From: Theobroma cacao
Lineage: Eukaryota; Streptophyta; Magnoliopsida; Malvales; Malvaceae
NCBI RefSeq assembly: GCF_000208745.1
Contig: NC_030855.1
Coordinates: forward strand, 18,492,391 to 18,556,390
DNA: 64,000 nt
Reading direction: 5' to 3'
Shown here: positions 11,285 through 26,138 of the stretch, piece by piece
Layout: every line of letters begins with the position of its first letter
Position numbering within the stretch: position 1 is the stretch's first letter
The notes under the pieces: generated by a model
What the model saw: the letters and a program-made list of their open reading frames with translations, nothing else
What the model was told of the DNA's origin: nothing
Databases searched by the model: none
Position numbers and translations under genes: made by a program

Positions 11285-11840
11285 TGGCGATTTAGTTAAT
11301 AGGCTTGAGACCCATCCCTCTTGAGGTCTTTAAAACCAGGTCTCTTTTTAGACCTTTGGTAAACGAATCTGCTAAATCTTCACCAGACCTCACATAACTT
11401 ATAGTGACTATACCATCACTAATCCTTTGCCTTACAATGCTTTGTCAAAGTCCAATATATCGATTCTTTCCATTATAAGCTTGATTATATGCCTTTGATA
11501 CAGTTGCCTCATTGTCGCATTGTATTAAGATTAGTGCCATTGGTTTAGGCCATAACGAAATTTCATAGAGTAAATCTCTTAACCATTTCGCTTCTTGGGT
11601 GGCAAATGCTAAGGCTATAAATTCAGTTGCCATGGTGGAGTTTGCTTGAGAAGATTGTTTCTTAGAACCTCAAGAAACAACACCCCCACCAAGTGTAAAA
11701 ATCCATCCAGTCGTGGATATGTAATCCGTTCTATTTGAGTTCCAACTTGCATCTGTATACCCTTCTAAAATCGATGGAAAACCTAAATAGCAGATGCTAT
11801 AATTCTTTGTACTATTTAAGTACCTTAGAACTCTATGAAC
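11285..11840 (-). pseudogene. copia element 1 RNase H, degraded
   Basis: Minus-strand segments read GYTDASWNSNRTD, then SSQANSTMATEFIALA, CDNEATVSKAYN and, past a stop near 11445, VRSGEDLADSFTKGL. These are the end-of-pol RNase H signatures of copia elements. At least two in-frame stops show that it is inactive. Confidence 0.85.
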
Positions 11841-11846
11841 AGCATA

Positions 11847-12777
11847 CTAATACTTTTTACTCGGATTACTTGTAAACCAACTTAGCATCCTAACCGCAAA
11901 AGCAATATCTGGCCTTGTACAGACCATTGCATACATTAGGCAACCAATCACCTTTGCATATTCATTTTGTGCTATTGGCTTGTCATCATTGGCTACTATT
12001 CTTAAATTAGAATCATAAAGCGTAGTCATGGGCATATAATCTGACTTTCCATACTTTATTACAATCTTTTCGATGTAATGAGATTGAGACAATGTTAGGC
12101 CATTATTGTCTCTCATTATTCTTATATCAAGAATAACATCCGCCATGCCCATATTTTTCATGTCAAAATTCTTTGACAAGAACCTTTTTGTGTCTTCCAC
12201 TTGTTCCAAATTGGTACCGAATATTAACATGTCATCCACATATAAACAAATGATGACACCTCTACTGTTATGGAACTTACTATAGACACACTTGTCAGAT
12301 TGATTGATCTTGTAGCCATTAGCTAGCATAACCTCATCAAACTTTTGATGCCATTGTTTAGGCGCTTGTTTTAATCCATACAAGGACTTTACAAGCTTAC
12401 ACACTTTCTTTTCTTGACCAAGAAAGAAAAACCCTTCAGGTTGTTCCATATACACCTCTTCATCTAATTCACCATTTAGGAATGCTGTTTTAACATCCAT
12501 TTGGTGAATTACCATCTTATATATAAATGTAAGTGTCATAAGCACTATAATTGTAGCTTTTCTTGCTACCGGTGCATATGTATCAAAACAATCAACTAGT
12601 AATATTCTTATTGACATTAAGCTTGAACATGTTTTCACAATAATATCCGCTTCCCACATATTGTCCACCTTTTGTAAAGATGAACTTATCTGCTTCAAAT
12701 ATTAATTTGAAACCATACTTATTCAACAAGCCACCCGACACAGGTTCTTTCTTACTTTTGGTACATAAAAGAGACAT
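11847..12777 (-). pseudogene. copia element 1 pre-integrase segment fused to reverse transcriptase; integrase missing
   Basis: From 12777 the frame encodes the pre-integrase motif (GLLNKYGFKLIFEAD, then GGQYVGSGY). After only about 20 further codons, in a second frame from 12698, the text jumps to the RT start CFDTYAPVARKATI. The RT domain is otherwise well kept: QMDVKTAFLNGELDEEVYM, YGLKQAPKQWHQKF, the catalytic LYVDDMLIFG and CTRPDIAFAV. The zinc-binding and DDE integrase region that should sit between is absent, so this copy could move only in trans, if at all. Confidence 0.88.
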
Positions 12778-12838
12778 TGTTTAGTATAAGTATCTTTCTA
12801 GAAGTAAACACAAGTTCCACGGTGCCTTTTCCTTTCAC

Positions 12839-13790
12839 TTATGTAGTGGAGGAATTTCCCATGTATAACATGTTTCCATCATTGACTTCTTCCAAAGTCT
12901 TGAAGAAACTTTTGTCGTTGCATACATGATTAGTTGCACTAGTGTCAATCCACCATGCTCCATTATCTTGGAGAAGATTAACCTCAGAAACCACAACCAC
13001 AAACTTGTTATTGTTCACACCTTGTGTCTTGCTTTTCAAAAGTCTATATTCCACTTTAAAGTGACCAAGTTTGTTACAATGAAAACATGGCCCTTTTTTG
13101 TTCCTTTTGAACTTAAAACTTTTGTCTTTCATACTCGCCGAATGTTCTCTTTTGTTGCGTAAGATCAGCTTGTTTGATGGTTTGTGTTCCATCACATGGA
13201 CCTTTGAAGTTTCAAGATTCTTTTCATTAGAATCTTTTTCCTCTTGCTTGACTTTTTCTTGCTTATGATAATCTTCTTCTATTCGAAGATGATTATCAAT
13301 GTCTTCGAGAGACATATCCTCCCTTTTATGTTTAAGGAATTTCTTCTTGTCTCTCCATGAAAGGGAAAACTTATCAATTATTGAAGAAACCACAATAGCT
13401 TCATCCATTTTAAGACCATATCGCTTAAAGCTATTGAGAATGCATTCAAGCTCATGCAATTGTTCCATGACAGAATGATTATCAACCATTTTAAAGTTAT
13501 TGAAACGACTAACCAAGAATTTTTTGCTGCTTGCATCTTCCGCCATGTATCTTGCTTCCAACTTGTCCCACAATTGCCTTGCACTAGCCTCGAACGACTT
13601 CTTTCTGTAGATTCTTCACCATCTTCCTCACTTGGTCGTGGTGTATTTAGAACATAAGCGACTTTGAGTGTTGTGAGGAGGAAGCATATCTTTTTCTGCC
13701 ATCGAATGAAGTCTTCTCCATCAAAGCGATCTTGACAATATTGGTAGCCATCTCCTTGAGTAAAGCCATTTTGAATACCATGAAAATAAG
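12839..13790 (-). pseudogene. copia element 1 gag and protease
   Basis: The gag N-terminus is read in a shifted frame near 13730-13620 (FDGEDFIRWQKKICFLL, AYVLNTPRPSEED). From 13573 an intact frame gives LWDKLEARYMAEDA and the rest of gag. The zinc knuckle CFHCNKLGHFKVEY has Tyr in place of the last Cys of CX2CX4HX4C. The protease motif reads WWIDTSATNHVC, with Ser replacing the usual Gly after Asp-Thr. Both substitutions should impair function. Confidence 0.85.
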
Positions 13791-13799
13791 TTTTAAAAC

Positions 13800-14610
13800 T
13801 GTTGGTGCATATGGGGGGTTTTTATACAGTATTCAAGAATAGACAAAATTGGCTTCAAGGCAAATCTTTCAAATTGATGTCTATCTTTAAGATTTATTTC
13901 GCCCCCACCACTCGGTATGCAAAAAGGAATAATGCGAATAGTCTCAATGATACAATGAAACCAACATCTAACTTTTGTATTGCACTTACGAAATAGACCG
14001 CTAGATATATTCGAGGGTTTGCAAAGTTGTTTGGCCTTAGAGCCAACTCTGTAGCAAGTAGATTATAAGGAATTCGGAATATCTTGAAGATGGTAGGAAT
14101 TTTAAGTGTTTATGTTTATAATAAAATATAACACTTATCTTGCTCTTCACTTTTCTATTATTGTTTTTCTTTAAATTTTTGGTGTGTCAAAATAGTTGGC
14201 ACTAAGCCCTTTATATAGGCTTCCAAGTGTCCCTTCTTCAAGGACACAATCCTTTCATGAAAACACCTCTTTGTCTAAAAAACATATTTATGATTTTTGC
14301 CAACACAACTTTTAGATATAATTATTGTTTCAATAGTCATCTTTTGAATAGATAACTATTCATTCCATAAATTATAACCTTTAAGTTATAACTTGAAACA
14401 ATAACTTTTCACTTTAACTTTTGAGTAATTGTGTTTTTTCAATCACGTCTCTTCACTTTTGGATGTCATTTTTAAAGTGACAAAACCATTGACATGAAAA
14501 GATGTCTATATCTAATAGACAAATTATGTCACTTTTTGTGATATAACTTTTAAATTAATGATAGCTTTTCATCATGTGAAATAACTTCTAATTTAGAATA
14601 TACACCAACA
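13800..14610 (-). repeat. copia element 1, 5' LTR
   Basis: This 811-bp LTR carries a TATA-like tatata near 14211-14217, in a position suited to a minus-strand promoter. The sequence just inside it (about 20 bases on) contains tggtattca, a poor match to the initiator-Met tRNA primer site, so the primer site looks degraded. Confidence 0.9.
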
Positions 14611-14739
14611 AAAACTATGGTTTTGGATGAATCGAATGATACCGCTTGCAATTCTCAAATTACGAAACAACCAACAAGGAGCAAGTGTTGTATATATGCT
14701 CTGAATTTCATGCTTTCCTCTTGCTTTTGTTTCCGCCAT
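14611..14739 (-). other. unassigned open frame interrupted by copia element 1
   Basis: A minus-strand frame starts at 14739 (MAETKARGKHEIQSIYTT) and runs into the target duplication. If the element and one target copy are mentally removed, the frame stays open into the left flank for a total of about 67 codons. No family is recognised, and at this length the continuity could be chance. Confidence 0.25.
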
Positions 14740-16186
14740 AGCTGTCAATATAAAAGAACTAAATTATAGGTTAGGTGCTATTGCCATTTGCCAATTAATA
14801 TAATGCATAGGTAATATTTAATTTAATAAAAAATTAGTTATTTTTTTATTTAATTATTATTGCTCTAATATTTAATTCAAAGTCTCATTTCTTATATAAT
14901 TATTATTCTTGCTGTATACGCACTTACGAAAGGTCTTAGTATTGTTTCCATCTCCTTTAAACGTAGGTGAGGTGACCTTCCATGCTTTATTATTATTAAT
15001 TTTGTGAGCTTCCATGCTTTTATTCATCACGTGTGTTCCACTTATAACCTATGACTCCATTGCCAATTGTCACCTTTAGTAATCTCTCAAATGCCAAGCA
15101 CCTAACCTTCAAGGACAAGCGGAAAGCCAATCTCCGGATTAGATTCCAAAGTCCCATAGCACAAGCAACTTACGCTACGGAAGAACCAAACCTCTTTTCT
15201 CTTTTACCCAATTAAAGACTGCAACTACCCTTTCATTTAACATAACACTGTAAAATATATTTGTTAAATTAAAAATAATATAATATTTAAATAAATTCTT
15301 AAATTATTTAATTTTTTTATTTTTTATTATATTTAATCAAGTTTTTATATATTTATTTTGAATTAAATAAGTTTTTATAATTAATAATTAATTAATTACT
15401 ATCAATTAAAATAAAAATATAAAAACTTGATTAAATGTAATAAAAATATAAAAATTATTTAATTTTTTAAAAAATAGTTTAAGAATTTTTTTTAAATATT
15501 ATGTCATTAACAAAAATACCAAAAAGCTTCATGCATTTTTTTATAGTAATTTGAATCCTTATTTTGTATGGATTTAATTGAATTGTATGTTAATTTGTTC
15601 AATTATTTGATCGTTTATCGATTTCTAAAAATAAACGAATGTAATATTATATGAAAATTTTGGAGCATCTTTTTGTCGTCAAAAGCAGCATCTACGTGGC
15701 ATCAAATGAGCCAAGAGTCCAAACTTAATTTTCTCCATTAACAAACAAAACCAAACTCTTTCTCTCTTTTTCAACCTACTTTTTAAAACATCACATTCGA
15801 ACCTGAAAAAAAGACAAACCAGCGGCGACCCCAATATTAATTTATTCATATACAGTACCATATTTCATGTTGCCACTATAATATCATGCTCTGTTCTGCT
15901 GTATAAGCAAACAGACTGTCAGGCTTCCAAATTAACCAAAAAAAAAAAATAGCAACTCCAATTCAACGCAGAGCGTATTAAACCAAAATTAAAAAAGAGA
16001 AGACGTTACTGTTTTGTTGATTCTTTTTGATTTTCGATGCGTTTGAGGATCCTATTATAGTAAGTCCTCCTGTTTCTCTTTCGAAATGGGTTTTATTTTC
16101 TGCCTGGATGTTACTTGAATTCTAATGGGTTTTTCTTATTTCTTAAATTTTTCTTTCCGTCTTCTTTGTTTCCTGTTAATCTCAGG
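14740..16186. other. intergenic DNA with upstream region of the CHUP1-like gene
   Basis: 15240-15520 is very AT-rich. 15660-16186 includes pyrimidine-rich segments and probably the promoter and first untranslated exon of the gene at 16535. No coding gene is supported. Confidence 0.4.
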
Positions 16187-16268
16187 TGGGTTTTATTTTT
16201 TTTTTGTTTGAATTTTGAGTTTATATTACATATAGGTGTCTAATATTAGCATATTTGTATTATGAATA

Positions 16269-16271
<3 letters not shown>

Positions 16272-16299
<28 letters not shown>
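16272..16299. repeat. (AT)n microsatellite
   Basis: This is a run of about 14 AT dinucleotides inside the probable 5' UTR intron of the CHUP1-like gene. Confidence 0.95.
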
Positions 16300-16302
<3 letters not shown>

Positions 16303-16486
16303 TGTTCTCGTCTGTTTATTTGTCAATCTTTCTATTTTTGGGCAAGCAGTTTAACCTTTGTTACCTCTTAGATTTTTATCATGAAATGGATCATATGGAT
16401 TTTGTTGCTTTACTTTGTTTATCTAGAATTCAATCAATAATTAATTGTTGTTCTTGTTGTTGGTTTCTTTAATTTTTACGTTTTAG

Positions 16487-16522
16487 ATGGAAGATGATGA
16501 AGAAGAGGATTCTCGAAATTAA
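16487..16522 (+). promoter_or_regulatory. upstream ORF of the CHUP1-like gene (MEDDEEEDSRN)
   Basis: An 11-codon acidic upstream reading frame ends 12 bases before the main ATG and in the same frame. The preceding ttttag looks like a splice acceptor, with a possible donor gtgggt near 16187, so the uORF would begin at the start of the spliced exon. A translational damping effect is inferred only. Confidence 0.45.
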
Positions 16523-16534
16523 ACGTTTTCAGTT

Positions 16535-19357
16535 ATGATGTTAAAGGCAAAAAGAGATTTAAGGCCGCTTTTGGTGAAATTTGGACTGGCTGTTGCTCTC
16601 TCTTTTGCTGGATTCCTTTTTTCCCGACTTAGAACCCGAAAGTTCAGACCATATTTGCCTCGCCCTCCATCACCACGCGTTTCAGGTTTGCTTTTAGCTT
16701 GCATTCATCTTTTTGGTTTTGGTTTTTATAAATTTATTTGGATTTTGAACTTTGTTCCTATTTTGATTATACAGATCGTGGCAGTAAGGTTGATTCCGGA
16801 GGGAAAGATCAGTATAAAGATGACGCTCAAGCCTTAAAGATATCACCAACTTCCGGCCCTGTAAGTTTCCTTGGATAATACTAACGCCTTAAACATTTAT
16901 TTTCCTCTTTGGATCAATTCCAATTGTATAATATTGATAGTTAGATATATGTGGAAATGTAATGTTAAAATACTATTAAATTAAAACCTTTTTTTCCATC
17001 CTTGGTGACATCTCTTGTTGGTGTTTCTTCAGTTGGAGAAAGGAAGGAGAGGTGAGGCTTATATTTGTATTCTTTTGCCTAACAGGCAGAAGGGAAACTT
17101 GTGTTATGTAAATCATGTAATTGTTTCCACAGTATGAATATCTGTTTTCATGGTCCAGAAAACCCTCAAATGAAAACTGCAGATCTTTGTGGAAATCAAA
17201 GAGGCGTTGATGGTTGGAATATTTGTCAATTTTATTCAACTAATGAAAAAGATGAAACCTGTGTTGTTTGTCTGTAAGGGAATCAGGGGAAAGTCTGCAA
17301 AAATGGGAATTTACCAGGGCCTCTGAAAACATCTGCTTAAAATATCCTTTTGTTATATGGTTTAGGTGCACCGAGAGGCTTCCGCTTTATGCCTTAAACA
17401 ATTTGTTTTCAGTATGTTTCTTGTTCATTCGTGTCTAATTTGGGGATTAAATGATTACATCTGCTAAAACCGTTCAATTTCATAACAGTTGTGAATTTAC
17501 GTATGACTAGAGGAGGCTGAATGTGTGCCACAGGATGTTAGTTTCTGAGGTTCAATATATGCCTGTGCTGATTTTATTTCCTGAATATGCTATTTTGTTT
17601 TCCTTCTGTCAGGAAGAGATGCACATGCAACGAGCTAGTGTTGATAATGCTTCTGTTGGTCTTTCCCCAAGCATTAGACACGGTGGAGATGGGTTTCTCG
17701 TGCCAGAGTTTAATGTTCTTGTCGAGGAATATGACTTTTCTGCTACCGGTGCTGGGCCTTCTCCTAAGAAGGAAGTAGAGACACCAAGGTCAGATGTGGA
17801 TGCTTCAAGAACATTTAGAAGTGCTGAAAAGGATAATTATGAGGAAGAGATTAAGCATCTTAGAAATATGGTAAGAATGCTTAGAGAGAGGGAGAGGAAT
17901 CTCGAGGTCCAGTTACTGGAGTATTATGGCCTTAAAGAGCAAGAAACTGCAGCTTTGGAGCTCCAAAACCGCTTGAAGATAAACAATATGGAGGCTAAGC
18001 TTTTCACTCTCAAGATTGAGTCCTTACAGTCAGAAAATCGAAGATTAGAGAGCCAAGTCGCTGATCATGCAAAAGTTGTAGCTGAGCTTGAAACTGCAAG
18101 ATCCAGAATTAAGCTGCTTAAGAAGAAACTTAGGCATGAGGCGGAGCAGAACAGGGAGCAGATCCTAAATCTTCAAAAGAGGGTTGCTAGATTGCAAGAG
18201 CAAGAACTCAAGGCTCTTGCAGATAATCAGGATATTGAATCAAAGTTGCAAAGGCTAAAGGTTTTGGAAGGTGAGGCAGAAGAGTTGAGGAAATCTAATA
18301 GGAGTTTGCAGACAGAAAATTCTGAGCTGGCTCAGAAGTTGGAGTCCACCCAAATCCTTGCAAATTCTGTTTTGGAGGATCCTGAGGTAGGTAGTTCATT
18401 TGCGTTAAATGCTCTTCCTTTACATTATTACTAATATAATTATTCTTGGATTATTTTTCTGGGTGCGTTTGGTTGCAGACAGAAGCATTGAATGAAATGA
18501 GCAACTGTCTGAGGCAAGAAAATGAAGACTTGACAAAGCAAATTGAGCAGCTTCAAGCAGATAGATGTGCTGATGTTGAAGAACTGGTGTATCTCCGTTG
18601 GATAAATGCTTGCTTGCGGTATGAGCTGAGGAATTATCAACCCCCTCCCGGGAAAACCGTTGCTAGAGACCTAAGCAAAAGCCTAAGCCCAAAGTCGGAG
18701 GAGAAAGCCAAAAAACTGATACTTGAATATGCACATACTGAAGGAATGGGGGATAGAGGGATGAATAGCATGGATTTTGATTGTGATCAATGGTCTTCCT
18801 CGCAAGCTTCCTATGGTACTGACACTGGAGAACTAGATGATTCTTCATTTGAGAATTCATCCGCTACAAAAACCACCAATTCAGGAAAAATTAAGTTTTT
18901 CAAGAATCTGAGGAGACTACTGCGGGGAAAAGACAGTCATCATCATCATAGCCAGGTTTCATCAACAAGCAAAACTGATCATCTAGAAGATGTTGATTCT
19001 CCAACTTGGAGTTCCGGTAGAGGGAACGATTCTATAACCATGCTACAAAGCCACAGTGATAGAGTTACAACTCCATCTCTGAGTTCATGTAGACCCTCTT
19101 TGGATATTCCAAGATGGAGGAGTCTGAATGTTGATCATATTAAAGATGTGGAAAACTTTCGAAGAAGTAGCGACGGCAGTTCTTATGGATATAAAAGATT
19201 CATATTAGGCAGGGATGATGCATCTGAGTCTCCCCTTGAACACCTACTCGATCAAGACTCGGACTCCAAATCTGACTTGGTCAAGTTCGCGGAAGTTTTA
19301 AAAGAATCAGAACCACGAAGAGGAAAGATTCACAAGAAATCAGCAAGCATCATATAA
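16535..19357 (+). CDS. CHUP1-like / actin-binding family coiled-coil protein
   Basis: Four exons (16535-16685, 16775-16860, 17613-18386, 18479-19357) join in frame to a 629-residue protein. Residues about 11-31 form a hydrophobic segment (LLVKFGLAVALSFAGFLFS) that should anchor the N-terminus in a membrane. From about residue 110 to 400 the protein is a long coiled coil containing the CHUP1-family signature LEVQLLEYYGLKEQE, and later EELVYLRWINACLRYELRNY. The C-terminal 200 residues are Ser-rich and probably disordered, with a basic KIKFFKNLRRLLRGK patch. CHUP1 proteins link organelles to actin; this one lacks the long proline-rich region and C-terminal domain of CHUP1 itself and resembles the shorter AR791/IPGA1-like relatives. 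Two adjacent ATGs (16535, 16538) could start it. A uORF lies just upstream. The PABP gene follows 490 bp downstream on the same strand. Confidence 0.88.
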
Positions 19358-23939
<4,582 letters not shown>

Positions 23940-24520
23940 CTGGTGCCATCGCACGATTCTAACATGCGTACTGTTTTCGTTGGTGTTTTTTCAATTTTGC
24001 AAAATACTTGCTGCTGACGTATGAATTGCTATATGCTTTCTGGTTATTTTGGTGACCGTATGCTCTCCTATTGTATTGTGTCCAAAACTAGGAGGGACAA
24101 GAACAGTTTTCCTTTTTCTCATATCTGAAGGATATCTGGAGCTTTTCTGATCATGCTGCCTTTTCCTACCCTTCTACATCTTTCTCTTTGTAGTTCATTT
24201 TTTAGGTTGTAAGATGCATTTTTAGGAATTGTAAAACAAAAAACAAAAAAAAAAAAAAAGGAAAAAAAGAGGATACATTGAGGAAAATGAACGGTGATTT
24301 CATTATCCTCAATTAACATGGAGATCTTTGGTAACAATTTCTTTAACCGTATGTCACCAAACTAAATGAAATCATCTTGATGGATATTGAATTTTCTGGC
24401 ACACGTTATTGGAGAGACAAGCGTATGCAATATGAATAAGTTTTTGATTAAGGTAATAGTAAAAGAGTACTAGCAAGCTTAGTACAGTTTCGAAGGGCAA
24501 GTAGATATGTGTCTTCTGAA
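23940..24520. other. convergent 3' flank between PABP and GDSL genes
   Basis: This holds the 3' UTRs of two convergent genes. An A-rich run lies at 24237-24268. No other gene is seen. Confidence 0.5.
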
Positions 24521-26082
24521 TCAAACAAGGGCAAGGCCCTGAGTAATCAATGCATCAGCAAGGACCTGATTAGCAGCCTCAGATGGATGAACACTGTCCC
24601 AAAACACATACTGGGTGGCATTGGGACAAGTTCCTGGTGTCTTCGGATTGCACAGGAATGAGGTTGTCTCCACTGTCCCTGTTCCACAGCAGCCTCTTGT
24701 TGCTTCCACGAAACCTACCAAAACAGGTTCATAAATTGACTCATAATGCATTGCCTATATATCAGTTCTATTCACCAATTAAAAGGGTTTTGCTCTTTCC
24801 CTTACCGTAGTTTGAAGGAGAATTAACAACATCATAAAGTGCCTTGAAAATGTCAAAAACCACAATCTTAAGACCAGGGTGCTGCTTCTGGAGATTGGCT
24901 GCAGCCGAGTTGAGCTTTTTATTGAATTGCTGGGCATCTGTATTGAACCTGGAGACGCATCCCTTCTCGTGGTAACCAAACAATGTTCTTGCTAAGGGAA
25001 TGCAACCTAACGGTGGGAGAGAAGTAACTCCAATTTTCCTGGCTCCCAAGCCATACAAGTTCTGTTGTCAATCAAAAGCACTCATTATTATCAAGATGCA
25101 GTTATTCAAACTGACAATAAGAATTCCATTGACTTTGCCATGCTTGAGCTTTAATCTAGTCTTTACATATCTACACAATCCACAAAAGTGTTCTACCAGA
25201 AAGAAAAACCATTATTTAATAGCTATATACCTTGACAAAGCTTGTGAAGGCATCAATAAGGATTGAGCCGTACTGGTCTGGAGTATAGACATGGTTAATT
25301 AAAGGGTTGACATAGTAGTTCTGGAGAAAGTCACCGCTTCCAGCACTCAATACATACAAAGCATCCTTGATTATGGAAGCCGATTTGCTACTGCCAGCTA
25401 CCTTCGCTAGCTTTGCCTGGTACTCCTTGAAATACTCTACCTGCTGGGTCAATGTGATAGCATGCTGCAACAAACAAAATACAATTATTTAACAAAAATT
25501 GAGATTAAAATACAGAGAAATCAGAAACTTTATACTACGAGGCTATTGTAAGATTAGCAAAAAAGGAACAGTATCTTTATCATAGGGTTAAAATCTCACA
25601 TTTAGCATGGCTGCATTGTCATCATAGCCAGATCCAGCTGAAGCAAAATTTGCTCCGATGAGAAGGTTCTTCCCTGATGCTTCTGGGCTAAGATAAGCCG
25701 GTGGATAGGTTGTAAACCCCAGTGTTTTAGCTTGAAGAAGGAATTTCATTTCAAACTTGTTAAATCCATTTTACCAAAGAAAGCATGCTGATAACTATTA
25801 GCTAAACAGAGCTGGTGCGTTCTTCTACTTACCAGTGATGTCAGTGGCCAATTTTCCATTGCAAAACCTCCCAGTAGGCTGATGATTGTCGAAGTCCCTT
25901 CCATAAGGAGGGTAATTAGCCTTGAAGATGGTGGGGAGGTAGTCATTGTTGCCGACGTCTACCACAGAGTCTCCAAAGGTTATGATTGCCGGAACAACAG
26001 TAGTTGACTGTTGTGCATACCCTCTGCTTACTGACGCAAATGCAAAGACCAAAAACAGTAACCTTGTGCTATAAGCATCCAT
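24521..26082 (-). CDS. GDSL esterase/lipase (APG-like, secreted)
   Basis: This is a plant GDSL-family lipase or esterase, a serine hydrolase probably acting on lipid esters in the apoplast. Five minus-strand exons (26082-25833, 25730-25600, 25464-25231, 25061-24806, 24714-24521) join to 354 residues, the usual size. Residues 1-23 look like a signal peptide. Block I is [13 protein letters not shown] with catalytic Ser39, block II includes [11 protein letters not shown] (Gly116), block III is SAGSGDF, with Gly171 where many family members have Asn, and block V is [10 protein letters not shown] with Asp330 and His333. The Gly for Asn change is, as I recall, common in this APG-like subgroup, so it need not mean loss of activity. 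An upstream in-frame ATG would add 12 residues; the chosen Met directly precedes the signal peptide. Confidence 0.93.
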
Positions 26083-26128
26083 TTTCTTTAGCAGGATAGT
26101 ACTTGAAGCTGTGAGCACCGGGGTAGCC

Positions 26129-26138
26129 CTTATAAGCC
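26129..26138 (-). promoter_or_regulatory. possible TATA box of the GDSL gene
   Basis: ggcttataag on the minus strand lies about 50 bases before the ATG. The match is modest and the leader would be short. Confidence 0.3.

Larger units (their letters stand above)
9939..14610 (-). mobile_element. Ty1/copia LTR retrotransposon, complete ends, integrase deleted
   Basis: Two direct LTRs (9939-10753 and 13800-14610) begin TGTTGGTG and end CACCAACA, and 5-bp target duplications aaaac lie at 9934-9938 and 14611-14615. Coding sequence is on the minus strand, so 13800-14610 is the 5' LTR. The order is gag, protease, pre-integrase zinc segment, reverse transcriptase, RNase H, which is copia order, but no integrase core lies between the pre-integrase segment and RT. 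A purine tract (aatggtgggaga read on the minus strand) abuts the 3' LTR at about 10755-10766. The LTRs differ at roughly one base in ten over their first 300 bases, so the insertion is not recent. Confidence 0.92.
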
